Positions 26,140 through 36,419 of a stretch of DNA of 64,000 nucleotides are shown here, one piece after another. How positions within the stretch are numbered: the stretch's first letter is position 1; every line of letters begins with the position of its first letter. The stretch is from assembly GCF_019243775.1 (NCBI RefSeq), contig NZ_CP069157.1:2294001-2358000 (forward strand), written 5' to 3'. This DNA comes from Morganella morganii. Lineage in GTDB: Bacteria > Pseudomonadota > Gammaproteobacteria > Enterobacterales > Enterobacteriaceae. The position numbers and the translations under genes were made by a program. The notes under the pieces were generated by a model. That model had not been told where the DNA came from. It searched no databases and was given only the letters and a program-made list of their open reading frames with translations.

Positions 26140-27645
26140 TTAACGGCCTTTTTTGATATGAGACATCAGGCGTTTACGTTTCCGCAGCTGGGTCGCTGTC
26201 AGCACGTTTTTCTTATCCGCAAACGGGTTTTCACCCTCTTTAAACTGGATGCGGATAGGCGTTCCCATCACTTTCAGTGACTGACGGAAATAGTTCATCA
26301 GGTAACGTTTATAGCCATCCGGTAAATCTGACACCTGGTTACCGTGGATAACAATAATCGGCGGGTTATAACCCCCTGCATGCGCATATTTCAGTTTGAC
26401 GCGGCGGCCGCGAACCAGCGGCGGCTGGTGATCTTCCGCTGCCATTTTCATGATGCGGGTCACCAATGCGGTACTGACACGGCGGGTCGCGCAGTCATAC
26501 GCTTCCTGTACTGAGTCAAACAGGTTACCGACACCGCTGCCGTGCAGCGCGGAGATAAAGTGGATACGGGCAAAATCAACGAAGCCGAGACGCAGTTCCA
26601 GCATATCTTTGACGTGTTCGCGATCGTCTGCGGTCATGCCGTCCCATTTGTTGATGGCGATAACCAGAGAACGGCCGGCATTGAGGATAAAGCCCAGCAG
26701 TGACAGATCCTGGTCTGAAATCCCTTCGCGGGCATCAATCACCAGCAGCACCACGTTCGCATCCTCAATCGCCTGCAGTGTCTTGATAACGGAGAATTTT
26801 TCAACCGTTTCAGTCACTTTACCGCGTTTACGCACACCGGCAGTATCGATAATAATATACTCGCGCCCGTCGCGTTCCATCGGGATATAGATACTGTCAC
26901 GGGTGGTACCCGGCATATCGTAAACCACCACACGCTCTTCACCGAGGATACGGTTGGTCAGCGTGGATTTTCCGACATTCGGACGCCCGACAATCGCCAT
27001 TTTAATCGGCTGATCAATCGGGTTGAAATCATCTTCCTCTTCACCGTCTTCCGTTTCTGCTGCCTGTGCCAGGGCTTCCTGCTCTGCCCAGTAAGCGGCG
27101 TTAGCCTCTTCTTCGGTTAACTCGCGCTCATCATCCTCACTTTCCGGCTCGCCGTAGAACGGCACCAGTGCACGGGTGATCAGCTGACTGACACCACGTC
27201 CGTGTGAGGCGGCGATAGGCACCACTTCGCCCAGACCCAGGCTGTAGAATTCACCCAGCGCCTGATCCTGATCGATGCCGTCGATTTTGTTCGCCACCAC
27301 AAAGGTGGTTTTGTTATCGCGGCTGCGCAGATGTTTGGCAATACCGCTGTCCGCCGGCATCAGGCCGGAACGGGCATCCACCATAAACAGCACAATATCG
27401 GCTTCTTCAATCGCCAGCAGTGATTGCGCGGCCATGTGGGTTTCAACACCCTCTTCCGTGCCGTCAATACCGCCGGTATCGATAATAATAAATTCCTGTC
27501 CCTCAACCTCTGCACGACCGTACTTACGATCCCGCGTCAGGCCGGGGAAATCAGCAACCAACGCATCGCGCGTACGCGTTAAGCGGTTGAATAATGTGGA
27601 CTTCCCGACATTGGGACGCCCGACCAGAGCAACGACAGGTATCAT
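26140..27645 (-). CDS. der: Ribosome-assembly GTPase Der (EngA)
   Basis: 501 residues. Two tandem G domains, each with GRPNVGKST (near residues 8 and 217), DxxG motifs ([16 protein letters not shown]) and NKID/NKWD, and a C-terminal KH-like domain (about 385-490). An acidic linker with runs of Glu joins the two G domains. Der is essential for 50S subunit maturation. It is the last gene of the block der-bamB-yfgM-hisS-ispG-rodZ, as in E. coli. Confidence 0.97.
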   Translation of the reverse strand: MIPVVALVGRPNVGKSTLFNRLTRTRDALVADFPGLTRDRKYGRAEVEGQEFIIIDTGGIDGTEEGVETHMAAQSLLAIEEADIVLFMVDARSGLMPADSGIAKHLRSRDNKTTFVVANKIDGIDQDQALGEFYSLGLGEVVPIAASHGRGVSQLITRALVPFYGEPESEDDERELTEEEANAAYWAEQEALAQAAETEDGEEEDDFNPIDQPIKMAIVGRPNVGKSTLTNRILGEERVVVYDMPGTTRDSIYIPMERDGREYIIIDTAGVRKRGKVTETVEKFSVIKTLQAIEDANVVLLVIDAREGISDQDLSLLGFILNAGRSLVIAINKWDGMTADDREHVKDMLELRLGFVDFARIHFISALHGSGVGNLFDSVQEAYDCATRRVSTALVTRIMKMAAEDHQPPLVRGRRVKLKYAHAGGYNPPIIVIHGNQVSDLPDGYKRYLMNYFRQSLKVMGTPIRIQFKEGENPFADKKNVLTATQLRKRKRLMSHIKKGR

Positions 27646-27706
27646 GCTTTTACTGCCTCATAACACTGAAAAAATCCCCTGCACCATACAGGAGATTAAA
27701 GACGAA

Positions 27707-27731
27707 ACGGCTCCTGTCATTCAGGAGCCGT
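27707..27731 (-). terminator. Hairpin between bamB and der
   Basis: ACGGCTCCTG-TCATT-CAGGAGCCGT, a 10-bp perfect stem 62 bases after the bamB stop. On the minus strand it is followed by TTCGTCTTT, a weak T tract, so it may only attenuate read-through into der. Confidence 0.5.
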
Positions 27732-27793
27732 CAATGAAACCACTCCGCAGTCAGTTACCCTGCCGGAGTGATGCCGGAAACAGCGGTTTACTG

Positions 27794-28966
27794 TCAGCGG
27801 CGGAGCAGGTACAGGCGTCCGTCACGGGCCTGCACCATCAGTTTATCACCGGCAATCGACGGACGGCTGAGAATACCGGAACTGTTCAGTTTATTCTGCG
27901 CCACGAACTGTCCGTTGGAGGTATCCAGCCAGTGGAGATAACCTTCACCGTCACCCACGACCAGATAGCCGTTAAAGATTTCCGGTGCGGAGAGATTACG
28001 GTGCAGTAATTTATCCTGTGACCACATGGTGACGCCATCCGCTGCGCGCAGACCATAGACGTTATCATCCTGGTCAACAACATAGAGGGATTCGCCATCC
28101 AGCACCAGTTCGTTGACTGAACCGAAATCGCGTTTCCACAGAATCTGACCGCTGCGCATATCCATCGCCACCAGATTGCCGTTATACGCGATAGCGTAAA
28201 CACGACCGTCAGCAACAACCGGGGTCATATCCACGTCATTCAGACGGCTGATTTCGGTGGTACCGGTTGTCTGGGAAATACGCTGCTGCCAGATAATCTG
28301 ACCCTGGCCGAGCATAACCGCACTGACACGACCGTTGTCACCACCGACAAATGCCGCACCCATGGCCACAGCCGGGGCTGATTCACCACGGACAGACAGG
28401 CTTGGGGTATCCAGGTTCAGGCTCCAGCGCTGTTCGCCGGACACGGTATCAAATGCCTGTAACAGGCCGTTACCGGTATGCACCAGCACCAGGCCGTCAC
28501 TGACTTCCGGACGGGACAATACTTCACCACCGGCGTTGGCGGTCCATGCGATTTCACCGTCGTTCGCGTTCAGGGCGATCAATGTACCGCGCTCTGTACC
28601 CACATAAACGTGTTCACCGGAAACGGTCAGACCGCCGGATAACATCGCCGGGATATCCGCGGATAAGAAACCGGTTTTTTCCGCCAGATTCACTGACCAG
28701 ATTTCAACACCGGAATCGGTATCCAGGGCTTTGACCAGGCCATTGCGGTCAGCCGCATAGACACTGGATCCTTCCCATGCCGGGGAAAGGTGAGAATAGT
28801 ATTTACCGACACCGTCACCGACGGATTTATCCCACACGGTTTCCGGGGTGAACTGACTTGTCACTTCCGGCAGTGGTGACATCACGATAGTATCCTGTTC
28901 ACTTGAACAGCCGGCCAGCAGCACAGAGGCGACTAATCCTACCAGCAGTGTTTTACGCAGTTGCAT
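27794..28966 (-). CDS. bamB: Outer-membrane protein assembly factor BamB
   Basis: 390 residues from MQLRKTLL at 28966, with AGGGGA upstream. Lipobox LLAGC near residue 19, then an eight-bladed PQQ-type beta-propeller with repeated G..W/A blocks (ALNANDGEIAWTANAGG, AFDTVSGEQRWSLNL, AMDMRSGQILWKRDFG). It is the lipoprotein scaffold of the BAM complex that inserts outer-membrane proteins. Operon position between yfgM and der is conserved. Confidence 0.96.
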   Translation of the reverse strand: MQLRKTLLVGLVASVLLAGCSSEQDTIVMSPLPEVTSQFTPETVWDKSVGDGVGKYYSHLSPAWEGSSVYAADRNGLVKALDTDSGVEIWSVNLAEKTGFLSADIPAMLSGGLTVSGEHVYVGTERGTLIALNANDGEIAWTANAGGEVLSRPEVSDGLVLVHTGNGLLQAFDTVSGEQRWSLNLDTPSLSVRGESAPAVAMGAAFVGGDNGRVSAVMLGQGQIIWQQRISQTTGTTEISRLNDVDMTPVVADGRVYAIAYNGNLVAMDMRSGQILWKRDFGSVNELVLDGESLYVVDQDDNVYGLRAADGVTMWSQDKLLHRNLSAPEIFNGYLVVGDGEGYLHWLDTSNGQFVAQNKLNSSGILSRPSIAGDKLMVQARDGRLYLLRR

Positions 28967-28980
28967 TATCGAGAGTCCCC

Positions 28981-29598
28981 TCACCCGGCTAAGTTATCGA
29001 GTTTGAATGTCATAACGGATTTGATAGTCCCGGCACCTTCACTCTGAATACCGGTGGTGTAGGCTTCCTGCGCGCCTTTCACATCCCCTTTCTGTAACAG
29101 GGCGTCACCGCGGATATCCTGTGCGTAAGCCGCCCAGCCTTTCCCTTTCACTGCCGCAACGGTCGCCAGCGCGGCATCCGGTTTTTTCTGACTCAGCTGT
29201 ACACGGGCCAGACGTGCATTAATCAGATCTTTTAAATCTTCATTATCGGTTTTTGTCAGCGCCTGGCTCAGGGCATTTTCTGCCGCCGGGAGGTCGTTGC
29301 TGTCAACCGCTTTCATCGCCAGATCAAGACCGGCGATAGCACCGTAGTTGTTATTGGCTTCTTTCGCAAAAGCCTGCAGACGGGCGGTCTGCTCCGCCGG
29401 GGTGCCTTTTGCTGTGATCGCCGTTTCATAGGCAATCGCCGCATCCTGTAATTTGCTGACCTGGTGAGACTGATAGTAGTTCCAGCCGGCAATACCGCCG
29501 ATACCGATGATCAAACCTGCCGCGATTGCTTTGCCGTTTTCGACAAAGAAATTCTTCAGCGCTGATACCTGTTCATTTTCTGTGGTATAGACTTCCAC
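28981..29598 (-). CDS. yfgM: YfgM, SecYEG-associated TPR protein
   Basis: 205 residues from a GTG (AAGGAG six bases upstream). A short cytoplasmic start, one membrane helix at about 22-42 (AIAAGLIIGIGGIAGWNYYQ), then periplasmic TPR-like helices. In E. coli YfgM works with PpiD at the SecYEG translocon. Usual length (206). Confidence 0.93.
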   Translation of the reverse strand: MEVYTTENEQVSALKNFFVENGKAIAAGLIIGIGGIAGWNYYQSHQVSKLQDAAIAYETAITAKGTPAEQTARLQAFAKEANNNYGAIAGLDLAMKAVDSNDLPAAENALSQALTKTDNEDLKDLINARLARVQLSQKKPDAALATVAAVKGKGWAAYAQDIRGDALLQKGDVKGAQEAYTTGIQSEGAGTIKSVMTFKLDNLAG

Positions 29599-29608
29599 AC
29601 GTCTCTCC

Positions 29609-30889
29609 TTAACCTAAAAGTTCGCTCAGACGAGCGGAAAGCCCGCTCTGTGCCAGCGTCTGCTGCTCACCGGTGGCCAGTTCTTTGACAGTGACTGTCC
29701 CGTTGGCAATTTCATCCTCACCTAAAATCAGGGCGATGCGCGCACCGTTTTTATCCGCACGGCTCAGCTGGCGTTTAAAGTTGCCGCCGCCGTAGTTGGT
29801 CATGATACGCACACCCGGCAGGCTGTCGCGGATCTGTTCCGCCAGCATCATTGCCGCAACCTGGCTGCCTTCACCGAAGGAGGCCAGATAAATATCGGTC
29901 ACTGCAGTTTCGCTCACAAAGTCCGGATTGACGGACTGAACCAGCAGTACCATACGCTCCAGACCCATGGCAAAACCCACCGCCGGGGTATTATGACCGC
30001 CGAGCTGTTCAACCAGCCCGTCATAACGGCCGCCCGCGCAGACAGTTCCCTGCGAACCCAGTGCGGTGGTCACCCACTCAAACACGGTGCGGTTATAGTA
30101 ATCCAGACCACGGACCAGACGCTGATTGATGCGGTACTGAATACCGGCAGCATCCAGGATGGCACACAGGCCGTCAAAGTGGGCTTTTGATTCTTCATCA
30201 AGATAATCAAACAGTGCCGGTGCATCGTTCAGGAGTTCCTGAACAACTTTGTCTTTGGAATCCAGCACACGCAGCGGGTTGGTGTACATCCGGCGTTTGC
30301 AGTCTTCATCCAGTTTGTCTTTGTGCTGTTCCAGGAAGGCAACCAGTGCTTCACGGTAGTTTGCACGCGCCTGTAACGAACCGATTGAGTTCAGTTCCAG
30401 GGTAACATGCTCCGCAATGCCCAGCTCACGCCACCAGCGGGCGGTCATCATAATCAGCTCAGCATCGATATCCGGACCGCTCAGGCCGAAAACTTCCGCA
30501 CCCAGCTGATGGAACTGACGATAGCGGCCTTTCTGCGGACGCTCGTGGCGGAACATCGGTCCGATATACCAGAGGCGCTGTTCCTGATTGTACAGCAGGC
30601 CTTTCTCGATCCCGGCACGAACACAGCCCGCTGTTCCTTCCGGCCGCAGTGTTAAGCTCACATTTTCTTCGCGGTCCTGAAAAGAGTACATTTCCTTTTC
30701 AACAACATCAGTCACTTCACCGATGGCGCGCTGAAACAGGGGGGTATGCTCGACAATCGGCGTACGGATTTCACTGATCCCGTAGCTTGTCAGAATGCGT
30801 TTAAGCGTGTTTTCAATACGCTGCCATACCGCAGTATCAGCAGGCAGATAATCATTCATACCACGAACAGATTGGATTTTTGTCGCCAC
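29609..30889 (-). CDS. hisS: Histidyl-tRNA synthetase
   Basis: 426 residues from a GTG start. Class II synthetase motifs are present: [21 protein letters not shown] (motif 2), [15 protein letters not shown] (histidine A loop) and GFAMGLERM (motif 3), with a C-terminal anticodon-binding domain (about 330-425). Ten bases upstream of yfgM; a terminator stands between it and ispG. Confidence 0.97.
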   Translation of the reverse strand: MATKIQSVRGMNDYLPADTAVWQRIENTLKRILTSYGISEIRTPIVEHTPLFQRAIGEVTDVVEKEMYSFQDREENVSLTLRPEGTAGCVRAGIEKGLLYNQEQRLWYIGPMFRHERPQKGRYRQFHQLGAEVFGLSGPDIDAELIMMTARWWRELGIAEHVTLELNSIGSLQARANYREALVAFLEQHKDKLDEDCKRRMYTNPLRVLDSKDKVVQELLNDAPALFDYLDEESKAHFDGLCAILDAAGIQYRINQRLVRGLDYYNRTVFEWVTTALGSQGTVCAGGRYDGLVEQLGGHNTPAVGFAMGLERMVLLVQSVNPDFVSETAVTDIYLASFGEGSQVAAMMLAEQIRDSLPGVRIMTNYGGGNFKRQLSRADKNGARIALILGEDEIANGTVTVKELATGEQQTLAQSGLSARLSELLG

Positions 30890-31007
30890 GTTAATTCTCT
30901 TAACTCAATGAAATATGTTTCCGATTATAAAAGCGACCCTGTGCGGGTGCAATATCGGGAGGCGGATATATCGTCTTAAAACAGCATATCTGCCAAAACA
31001 GACAAAA

Positions 31008-31030
31008 CCGGCTCATCAATAATGAGCCGG
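31008..31030 (-). terminator. Terminator after ispG
   Basis: CCGGCTCAT-CAATA-ATGAGCCGG, followed on the minus strand by TTTTGTCTGTTTT. It lies between ispG and hisS, so hisS probably has its own promoter within 30890-31007. Confidence 0.75.
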
Positions 31031-31037
31031 TCCGCGA

Positions 31038-32162
31038 TTATTCTTTCTCAACCAGACTGATATCAATCCGGTTATTCTGATCCAGCATGGCCGCTTTGGC
31101 ACGGATTTTCGCTTCCAGCTGATCAATCATATCGGTGTTATCCAGGCGCTCTTTCTGACGGACACCATCTTCATAGAACCCGCTGCGGGTTTTCGCACCG
31201 GTCACACCCAGTGTGGAGACTTCCGCCTCGCCCGGACCGTTAACCACACAGCCGATAATCGACACATCCATCGGAGTGATGATATCTTCCAGCCGTTGTT
31301 CCAGGGCATTCACGGTGCCAATCACGTCGAACTCCTGACGGGAGCAGGTCGGACAGGCGATAAAGTTAATGCCGCGCGAACGGATACGCAGGGATTTCAG
31401 GATATCAAACCCGACCTTCACTTCTTCCACCGGATCCGCTGCCAGCGAGATACGCAGCGTATCACCGATACCTTCCGACAGCAGCATACCTAACCCGATA
31501 GCGGATTTCACAGAACCGGCACGTGCGCCGCCCGCTTCGGTAATACCCAGGTGCAGCGGCTGATCAATTTTCTGTGCCAGCAGACGGTAAGCACCGACTG
31601 CCAGGAACACATCTGACGCTTTTACACTGACTTTAAACTGGTCAAAATTCAGGCGATCAAGAATGTCCACATGACGCATGGCAGATTCCACCAGCGCTTC
31701 CGGTGTCGGTTCGCCGTATTTTTCCTGGATATCTTTTTCCAGTGAACCGCCGTTAACCCCGATACGGATAGGGATATTATAATAACGGGCGCAATCCACA
31801 ACCTGACGGATACGCTCCTCGCTGCCGATATTACCCGGGTTGATACGCAGACAATCCACGCCGTATTCCGCCACTTTCAGCGCAATGCGGTAGTCAAAGT
31901 GAATATCCGCCACCAGCGGTACAGAGACCTGCTGTTTAATCAGTTTAAATGCTTCCGCCGCATCCATGGTCGGTACTGACACGCGGACAATATCCACGCC
32001 GACGCGTTCCAGGGATTTAATTTGTCTGACGGTCGCCTCAACATCCGTTGTCCGGGTGTTTGTCATTGATTGTACGGCGATTGGTGCACCATCACCGACC
32101 GGCACATTTCCCACGTAAATTCGGGTGGATTTGCGTCTTTTTATCGGGGATTCATTATGCAT
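31038..32162 (-). CDS. ispG: 4-hydroxy-3-methylbut-2-enyl diphosphate synthase
   Basis: 374 residues. The iron-sulfur enzyme of the MEP isoprenoid pathway. N-terminal TIM barrel ([30 protein letters not shown]) and the C-terminal Cys motifs [10 protein letters not shown] and CVVNGPGEA that hold the 4Fe-4S cluster. GGAGAAAG precedes the ATG. The cluster would be made by the isc system encoded 14 kb away. Confidence 0.97.
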   Translation of the reverse strand: MHNESPIKRRKSTRIYVGNVPVGDGAPIAVQSMTNTRTTDVEATVRQIKSLERVGVDIVRVSVPTMDAAEAFKLIKQQVSVPLVADIHFDYRIALKVAEYGVDCLRINPGNIGSEERIRQVVDCARYYNIPIRIGVNGGSLEKDIQEKYGEPTPEALVESAMRHVDILDRLNFDQFKVSVKASDVFLAVGAYRLLAQKIDQPLHLGITEAGGARAGSVKSAIGLGMLLSEGIGDTLRISLAADPVEEVKVGFDILKSLRIRSRGINFIACPTCSRQEFDVIGTVNALEQRLEDIITPMDVSIIGCVVNGPGEAEVSTLGVTGAKTRSGFYEDGVRQKERLDNTDMIDQLEAKIRAKAAMLDQNNRIDISLVEKE

Positions 32163-32241
32163 AAGTCTTTCTCCGGAACATCCTTGTGTCCTTAATCATT
32201 GCTGTGTTTATTGTGTAGTAAAGATTTAATTTATAAACCAA

Positions 32242-33210
32242 TTATTCACCGGCTTTCGGCACACTCAGATTTGCCACCCGGTTTGCCTTAACAAAATGAC
32301 TCAGGTCAACACTCTGACCTTTGAACTGCACATCCACGGCAGCCGGTGCGCCGATTTTCAGACGGTAAGGTTCTGCGCCCGCAAATTCCAGGGTATCCCC
32401 TTTCTGTTTGGTGCCGCTGAAAATTTTTGTACCTTTGTTATCTGTCACTTCCAGCCAGCAGGTGTTTTTAAAGGTCAGAACCAGACCATCCTGTGTCTGT
32501 GTGGTGGTCGGCAGCGTGCCGCCTTCACTGTCCACGGCGCGGTTAACAACCGCCGGTACACGGTCACTGCCCGGCAGCGGCACAATCTTGCTGCTGTCAA
32601 TTTCCTGATCCTGCGGGGTGGCTGCCGATAATTCCAGTGCAGCGGTATTGGTATTACCGGCCGGAGCGGTGTCCGGCGTTCCGGCAGGGGTATTCAGTGT
32701 CTGTGGTGCGGTGCTGTCTGCCGGATCGGTACCCGGAACATCTGCCGGAGCATTCACGGTGACATCATTCTGTTGTGCCAGTGAAGCAATATCAGCCTGT
32801 TGTGCCTGATACTGCTGCCACCACCACACGCCAACCAGCGCCAGAACCACCAGCAGTACCAGCCAGGTGAACTTCATCAGCCAGCCTTCGCGTTTTTTAC
32901 GCTGGCGGCCGATAGTCACACTTTTCATCGGCTGGACTTTGGTCATCTGAGCGGGGGCGATTTTATCAAGATAAGGCATGATCGCAGATTCAGGGATCTG
33001 CAACAGCTTGGCATACGTACGGACATAACCGCGGATAAAGGTCGGGTTGCCTTCTTTCAGTGCATCTTCTTCGATTTCACGCACTGTAGTCAGTTTAAGA
33101 CAAAGTCTGTCGGCGACTGTTTCCCGTGATAACTGAAGTTGTTCCCGACGTTGTGTTAAGAATTGGCCAAGAGTGAGTTGGAGATTATCTTGAGATTGAG
33201 AGTTATTCAT
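32242..33210 (-). CDS. rodZ: Cell-shape protein RodZ
   Basis: 322 residues from MNNSQSQDNL. Cytoplasmic helix-turn-helix at about 10-80 that binds MreB (LGQFLTQRREQLQLSRETVADRL), a basic juxtamembrane stretch (GRQRKKREGW), a membrane helix near 110-130 (FTWLVLLVVLALVGVWWW), a Pro/Ala/Thr-rich periplasmic linker, and a C-terminal DUF4115 beta domain (about 235-320). Upstream of ispG as in E. coli. Confidence 0.95.
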   Translation of the reverse strand: MNNSQSQDNLQLTLGQFLTQRREQLQLSRETVADRLCLKLTTVREIEEDALKEGNPTFIRGYVRTYAKLLQIPESAIMPYLDKIAPAQMTKVQPMKSVTIGRQRKKREGWLMKFTWLVLLVVLALVGVWWWQQYQAQQADIASLAQQNDVTVNAPADVPGTDPADSTAPQTLNTPAGTPDTAPAGNTNTAALELSAATPQDQEIDSSKIVPLPGSDRVPAVVNRAVDSEGGTLPTTTQTQDGLVLTFKNTCWLEVTDNKGTKIFSGTKQKGDTLEFAGAEPYRLKIGAPAAVDVQFKGQSVDLSHFVKANRVANLSVPKAGE

Positions 33211-33353
33211 GAGTTTCAGGACACAAACAGTTCTGGTTACGAGAAAGCGCGGAGATCTGCCCTTCCGCGCACCGAAGTTCCGTATTCCGGCATACTGCAT
33301 GCCACCCGTAATGATAAAAATAATCCTGAAAACAACATCACTTTTATATTGTT

Positions 33354-33704
33354 TTACAGACTGTTATCCGGCGGACACTCATAAGCCAAAATGTACTGTA
33401 CCACACTATCACTGCCTGACGGGGAATTCACGGCTAAATTCAGGTATTTTTCCGCAATTTCAGGCTGCTGATCGCATTTTGCACTCAGCGCCGCGCCTGT
33501 CAGCGCACCGGTATGCTGCGGCTGTGCTTTCAGTACCCGGTCAAAATGATACCGTGCAGCATCATACCGGCCGGCCTGAAGATAAGCCTCACCCAGTGCA
33601 AGACGGGTACCGGTCGCAGCCGGTACGGTCTGTGTCACGGGTGCTGTCCGGCATCCTGCCAGCAGCATTACTGCAATTAATCCCGGGGAATACGTCCTTA
33701 TCAT
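33354..33704 (-). CDS. pilW: Shortened PilW/PilF-type TPR lipoprotein
   Basis: 116 residues. Signal peptide with lipobox LLAGC (Cys18), then about two TPR-like repeats (ALGEAYLQAGRYDAARYHFDRVL, AALSAKCDQQPEIAEKYLNLAV). PilW/PilF proteins, pilotins for type IV pilus secretins, are about 250 residues and occupy this spot between rlmN and rodZ in relatives; E. coli has none. This copy has less than half the TPR array and no other pilus gene is in the window. AGGAGG precedes the ATG (33708-33713), so it may still be translated. Likely a decaying gene or a reduced form. Confidence 0.65.
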   Translation of the reverse strand: MIRTYSPGLIAVMLLAGCRTAPVTQTVPAATGTRLALGEAYLQAGRYDAARYHFDRVLKAQPQHTGALTGAALSAKCDQQPEIAEKYLNLAVNSPSGSDSVVQYILAYECPPDNSL

Positions 33705-33775
33705 ACTGCCTCCTTGTCTGTAAGGCAGGTATATTAACGTAAACAGTCACCGGGGAGTGTTACTTAATATTACTG

Positions 33776-34954
33776 TCAGACTGCTTTGACAGAGATTGGT
33801 TCACCGGCCATGCGTTTTTTCAGTGTCCGTTTGGTCCGGTCGATAACATCACCGGCCAGCTGTCCGCAGGCAGCGTCAATATCATCACCGCGTGTTTTGC
33901 GGACAATGGTGGTGAATCCGTATTCCATCAGTACCTTGGCAAAACGGTCAATCCGGCTGTTTGAGCTGCGCCCGTAAGGGGCGCCCGGGAACGGGTTCCA
34001 CGGGATCAGGTTGATTTTGCTCGGCGTGTCTTTCAGACAGGCCGCCAGCTGATGCGCCTGATCAGTGCTGTCATTGATATGATCCAGCATGACATATTCC
34101 ACAGTCACACGGCCGCCGTTCGCATTGGATTTTCCGAGATAACGGCGCACAGATGCCAGGAATGTCTCAATGTTATATTTTTTGTTGATCGGCACGATTT
34201 CATCACGCACATCATCCGTCGGTGCGTGCAGGGAAATAGCGAGCGCCACATCAATCATATCGCCGAGTTTATCCAGCGCCGGAACCACACCGGAGGTGGA
34301 AATCGTCACGCGGCGTTTGGAGAGCCCGAAACCAAAGTCATCCAGCATGATTTCCATCGCCGGGACAACATGGGTCAGGTTCAGCAGCGGTTCACCCATC
34401 CCCATCATCACCACGTTGGTGATAGGACGGCGGCCGCTGGATTTCAGGGAGCCGATGATTTTCGCGGCACGCCAGACCTGGCCGATAATTTCAGAGACGC
34501 GCAGGTTGCGGTTAAAACCCTGCTGCGCGGTTGAGCAGAATTTGCATTCCAGCGCACAACCGACCTGGGAAGAGACACACAGAGTAGCGCGGTCATCTTC
34601 CGGGATATAGACGGTTTCCACTTCCTGGTCGCCGACACGGATAGCCCACTTAATGGTGCCGTCCGCAGAGCGCTGTTCTTCTGACACTTCCGGGGCCCGG
34701 ATTTCCGCCACCGCTTTCAGTTTGGTGCGCAGCACTTTGTTGATATCGGTCATCAGATCGAAATCATCATAGCAATAGTGATAAATCCACTTCATCACCT
34801 GATCAGCACGGAAAGGTTTCTCACCCATATCGGCGAAAAACTGGCGCATTTCTTTGCGGGTCAGGTCGAGTAAATTAATTTTTCCGTTGATTTTTTCAGG
34901 AGCAATCGGTGCGGAGCCTGTTACACAGGCGTCTTGAGTGGTCAGTTCTGACAT
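33776..34954 (-). CDS. rlmN: 23S rRNA/tRNA adenine C2-methyltransferase RlmN
   Basis: 392 residues from MSELTTQD at 34954. The start is chosen over ATG 34963 because the GAGG site is only two bases from the latter. Radical-SAM cysteines CALECKFC are followed by STAQQGFNR; the C-terminal Cys of the catalytic pair is in DIDAACGQL. It methylates A2503 of 23S rRNA and A37 of some tRNAs. A long upstream open frame of 48 codons is not supported. Confidence 0.95.
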   Translation of the reverse strand: MSELTTQDACVTGSAPIAPEKINGKINLLDLTRKEMRQFFADMGEKPFRADQVMKWIYHYCYDDFDLMTDINKVLRTKLKAVAEIRAPEVSEEQRSADGTIKWAIRVGDQEVETVYIPEDDRATLCVSSQVGCALECKFCSTAQQGFNRNLRVSEIIGQVWRAAKIIGSLKSSGRRPITNVVMMGMGEPLLNLTHVVPAMEIMLDDFGFGLSKRRVTISTSGVVPALDKLGDMIDVALAISLHAPTDDVRDEIVPINKKYNIETFLASVRRYLGKSNANGGRVTVEYVMLDHINDSTDQAHQLAACLKDTPSKINLIPWNPFPGAPYGRSSNSRIDRFAKVLMEYGFTTIVRKTRGDDIDAACGQLAGDVIDRTKRTLKKRMAGEPISVKAV

Positions 34955-35251
34955 TGTTAACATTGCCTCGTTATTACACTTTCGGCGGTGACACGCGGCG
35001 CGCATCACAGATACAGGAATAAGGATAGCCGCTGAAACGGACTGCGTCACGGATACGGCGGAAATATAAAAGCCCCGTATCATAACGGGGCGCGGCATTG
35101 TACAAACATTAATGGTGATATGGCAAATTAAAACACGTAAATGTAAATCGATTTATTGGATAATAGTACTTGTTTAAATCATTTTTTCAGATATTAATAA
35201 TATTAACACTCATCTTTTACAGGTCATTTAATCTGAAATAAAGGAGTTGTT

Positions 35252-35695
35252 ATGCATAAAATTATACTGGTTCCGATCGATCTGAATGCCGGTGCGTTAT
35301 CTCAGAACGTCATTACTGAGATTAACGACTATGCCAAAGATAAAAATGTGAAATTTCATTTCGTTACGGTAATTCTTCCGTCTGAACAGCTTTTTGACTA
35401 TGGTCTGACATTCCCTGTGATGACCGAAAATGCCAAGTCAGAAGACCAGCGCATCAAAGCTCTGCTTGAAAAACTGGATGCCGCCACCGAAAAATTTGCT
35501 GTACAGAAAGAACAGATTTCCACCGGTGTACTTATCGGAAGTGCGGCAGAGGCCATTCTTGATAATGCAGAAAGAATTAAAGCCGACCTGATTGTTATCG
35601 GTTCCAAAAACCCGACCATGAAAAGCCGTTTCCTGGGCTCCACCGCGTCCGCACTGATCCACTACGCCAATATCTCAGTCCTTGTTGTCCGGTAA
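35252..35695 (+). CDS. Universal stress protein, UspF/UspG-like
   Basis: 147 residues. One Usp domain: ILVPIDLNAG at the start and the ATP-loop VIGSKNPTMKSRFLGSTASALI near the end, matching G-2x-G-9x-G-S/T. AAGGAG precedes the ATG. It is the only plus-strand gene between der and pepB and is not in the E. coli order (rlmN-ndk), so it is probably an insertion or transposed gene. The exact Usp subtype is not certain. Confidence 0.88.
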   Translation: MHKIILVPIDLNAGALSQNVITEINDYAKDKNVKFHFVTVILPSEQLFDYGLTFPVMTENAKSEDQRIKALLEKLDAATEKFAVQKEQISTGVLIGSAAEAILDNAERIKADLIVIGSKNPTMKSRFLGSTASALIHYANISVLVVR

Positions 35696-35700
35696 AAAAG

Positions 35701-35726
35701 CAAAAGCCCGGATTACCGGGCTTTTG
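35701..35726. terminator. Bidirectional terminator after usp gene
   Basis: CAAAAGCCCGG-ATTA-CCGGGCTTTTG, an 11-bp perfect stem. On the minus strand it is followed by CTTTTTT and can also end ndk transcripts. A further GATAACACA/TGTGTTATC repeat lies at about 35750-35781, next to the ndk stop. Confidence 0.8.
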
Positions 35727-35781
35727 AGACTGAATTCACTGATAAAGCAGGATAACACAGGTTTTTTCCTGCTTTGTGTTA

Positions 35782-36207
35782 TCAGCGCGGGCAGATCTCA
35801 TCTTCAGTGAAGAAATAGGCAATTTCACGGGCAGCGGATTCTTCCGCATCAGAGCCGTGTACGGCGTTTTCAGTGAAACTGTCGGCGTAATCTGCGCGGA
35901 GTGTACCGGCCAGGGCGTTATCCGGATTGGTGGCGCCCATCAGATCACGGTGACGCTGCACGGCATTTTCCCCTTCCAGTACCTGTACCATAATCGGGCC
36001 GGATGTCATAAATTCCACCAGACCATCAAAGAACGGGCGGCCTTTGTGCTCAGCGTAGAATCCTTCCGCCTGTTCGCGGGTCAGGTGCAGCATTTTGGCG
36101 GCGATAATACGGAAACCGGCGCTTTCAAAACGGTGATAAATGGCCCCGATAGCATTTTTCTTTACGGCGTTTGGCTTAATGATAGAAAATGTGCGTTGTA
36201 CAGACAT
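35782..36207 (-). CDS. ndk: Nucleoside diphosphate kinase
   Basis: 141 residues. [20 protein letters not shown] at the start, and the catalytic His in [12 protein letters not shown] near residue 117. It balances nucleoside triphosphate pools by transferring phosphate from ATP. Monocistronic between a terminator and pbpC, as in E. coli. Confidence 0.97.
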   Translation of the reverse strand: MSVQRTFSIIKPNAVKKNAIGAIYHRFESAGFRIIAAKMLHLTREQAEGFYAEHKGRPFFDGLVEFMTSGPIMVQVLEGENAVQRHRDLMGATNPDNALAGTLRADYADSFTENAVHGSDAEESAAREIAYFFTEDEICPR

Positions 36208-36419
36208 GAATTGACCTCATTGTGCGCATGTGCGCTGTTGTCATTGTTATTTGCGGCTGACGGCAGACCGGTCCACACCTTGTGGTAAGGCAGTGATTAT
36301 ACGGGCTCACCTCTGTTTTTCCTACAGTTACGCAACATTTTTGCAAAGTATTCCGCATAACAGATCACAGATTTTCCGTCTGTATCACACTTTTTCCGCT
36401 GCGGTTCCCGCCGTTTCTG

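Noticed and set aside
34955-35098. 48-codon upstream extension of rlmN
   Set aside because: No ribosome site and no family similarity; RlmN begins with MSEL as in E. coli.
35180-35195. FNR-like sequence upstream of the usp gene (TTGTTTAAATCAT)
   Set aside because: The half-sites are three rather than four bases apart and each has a mismatch.
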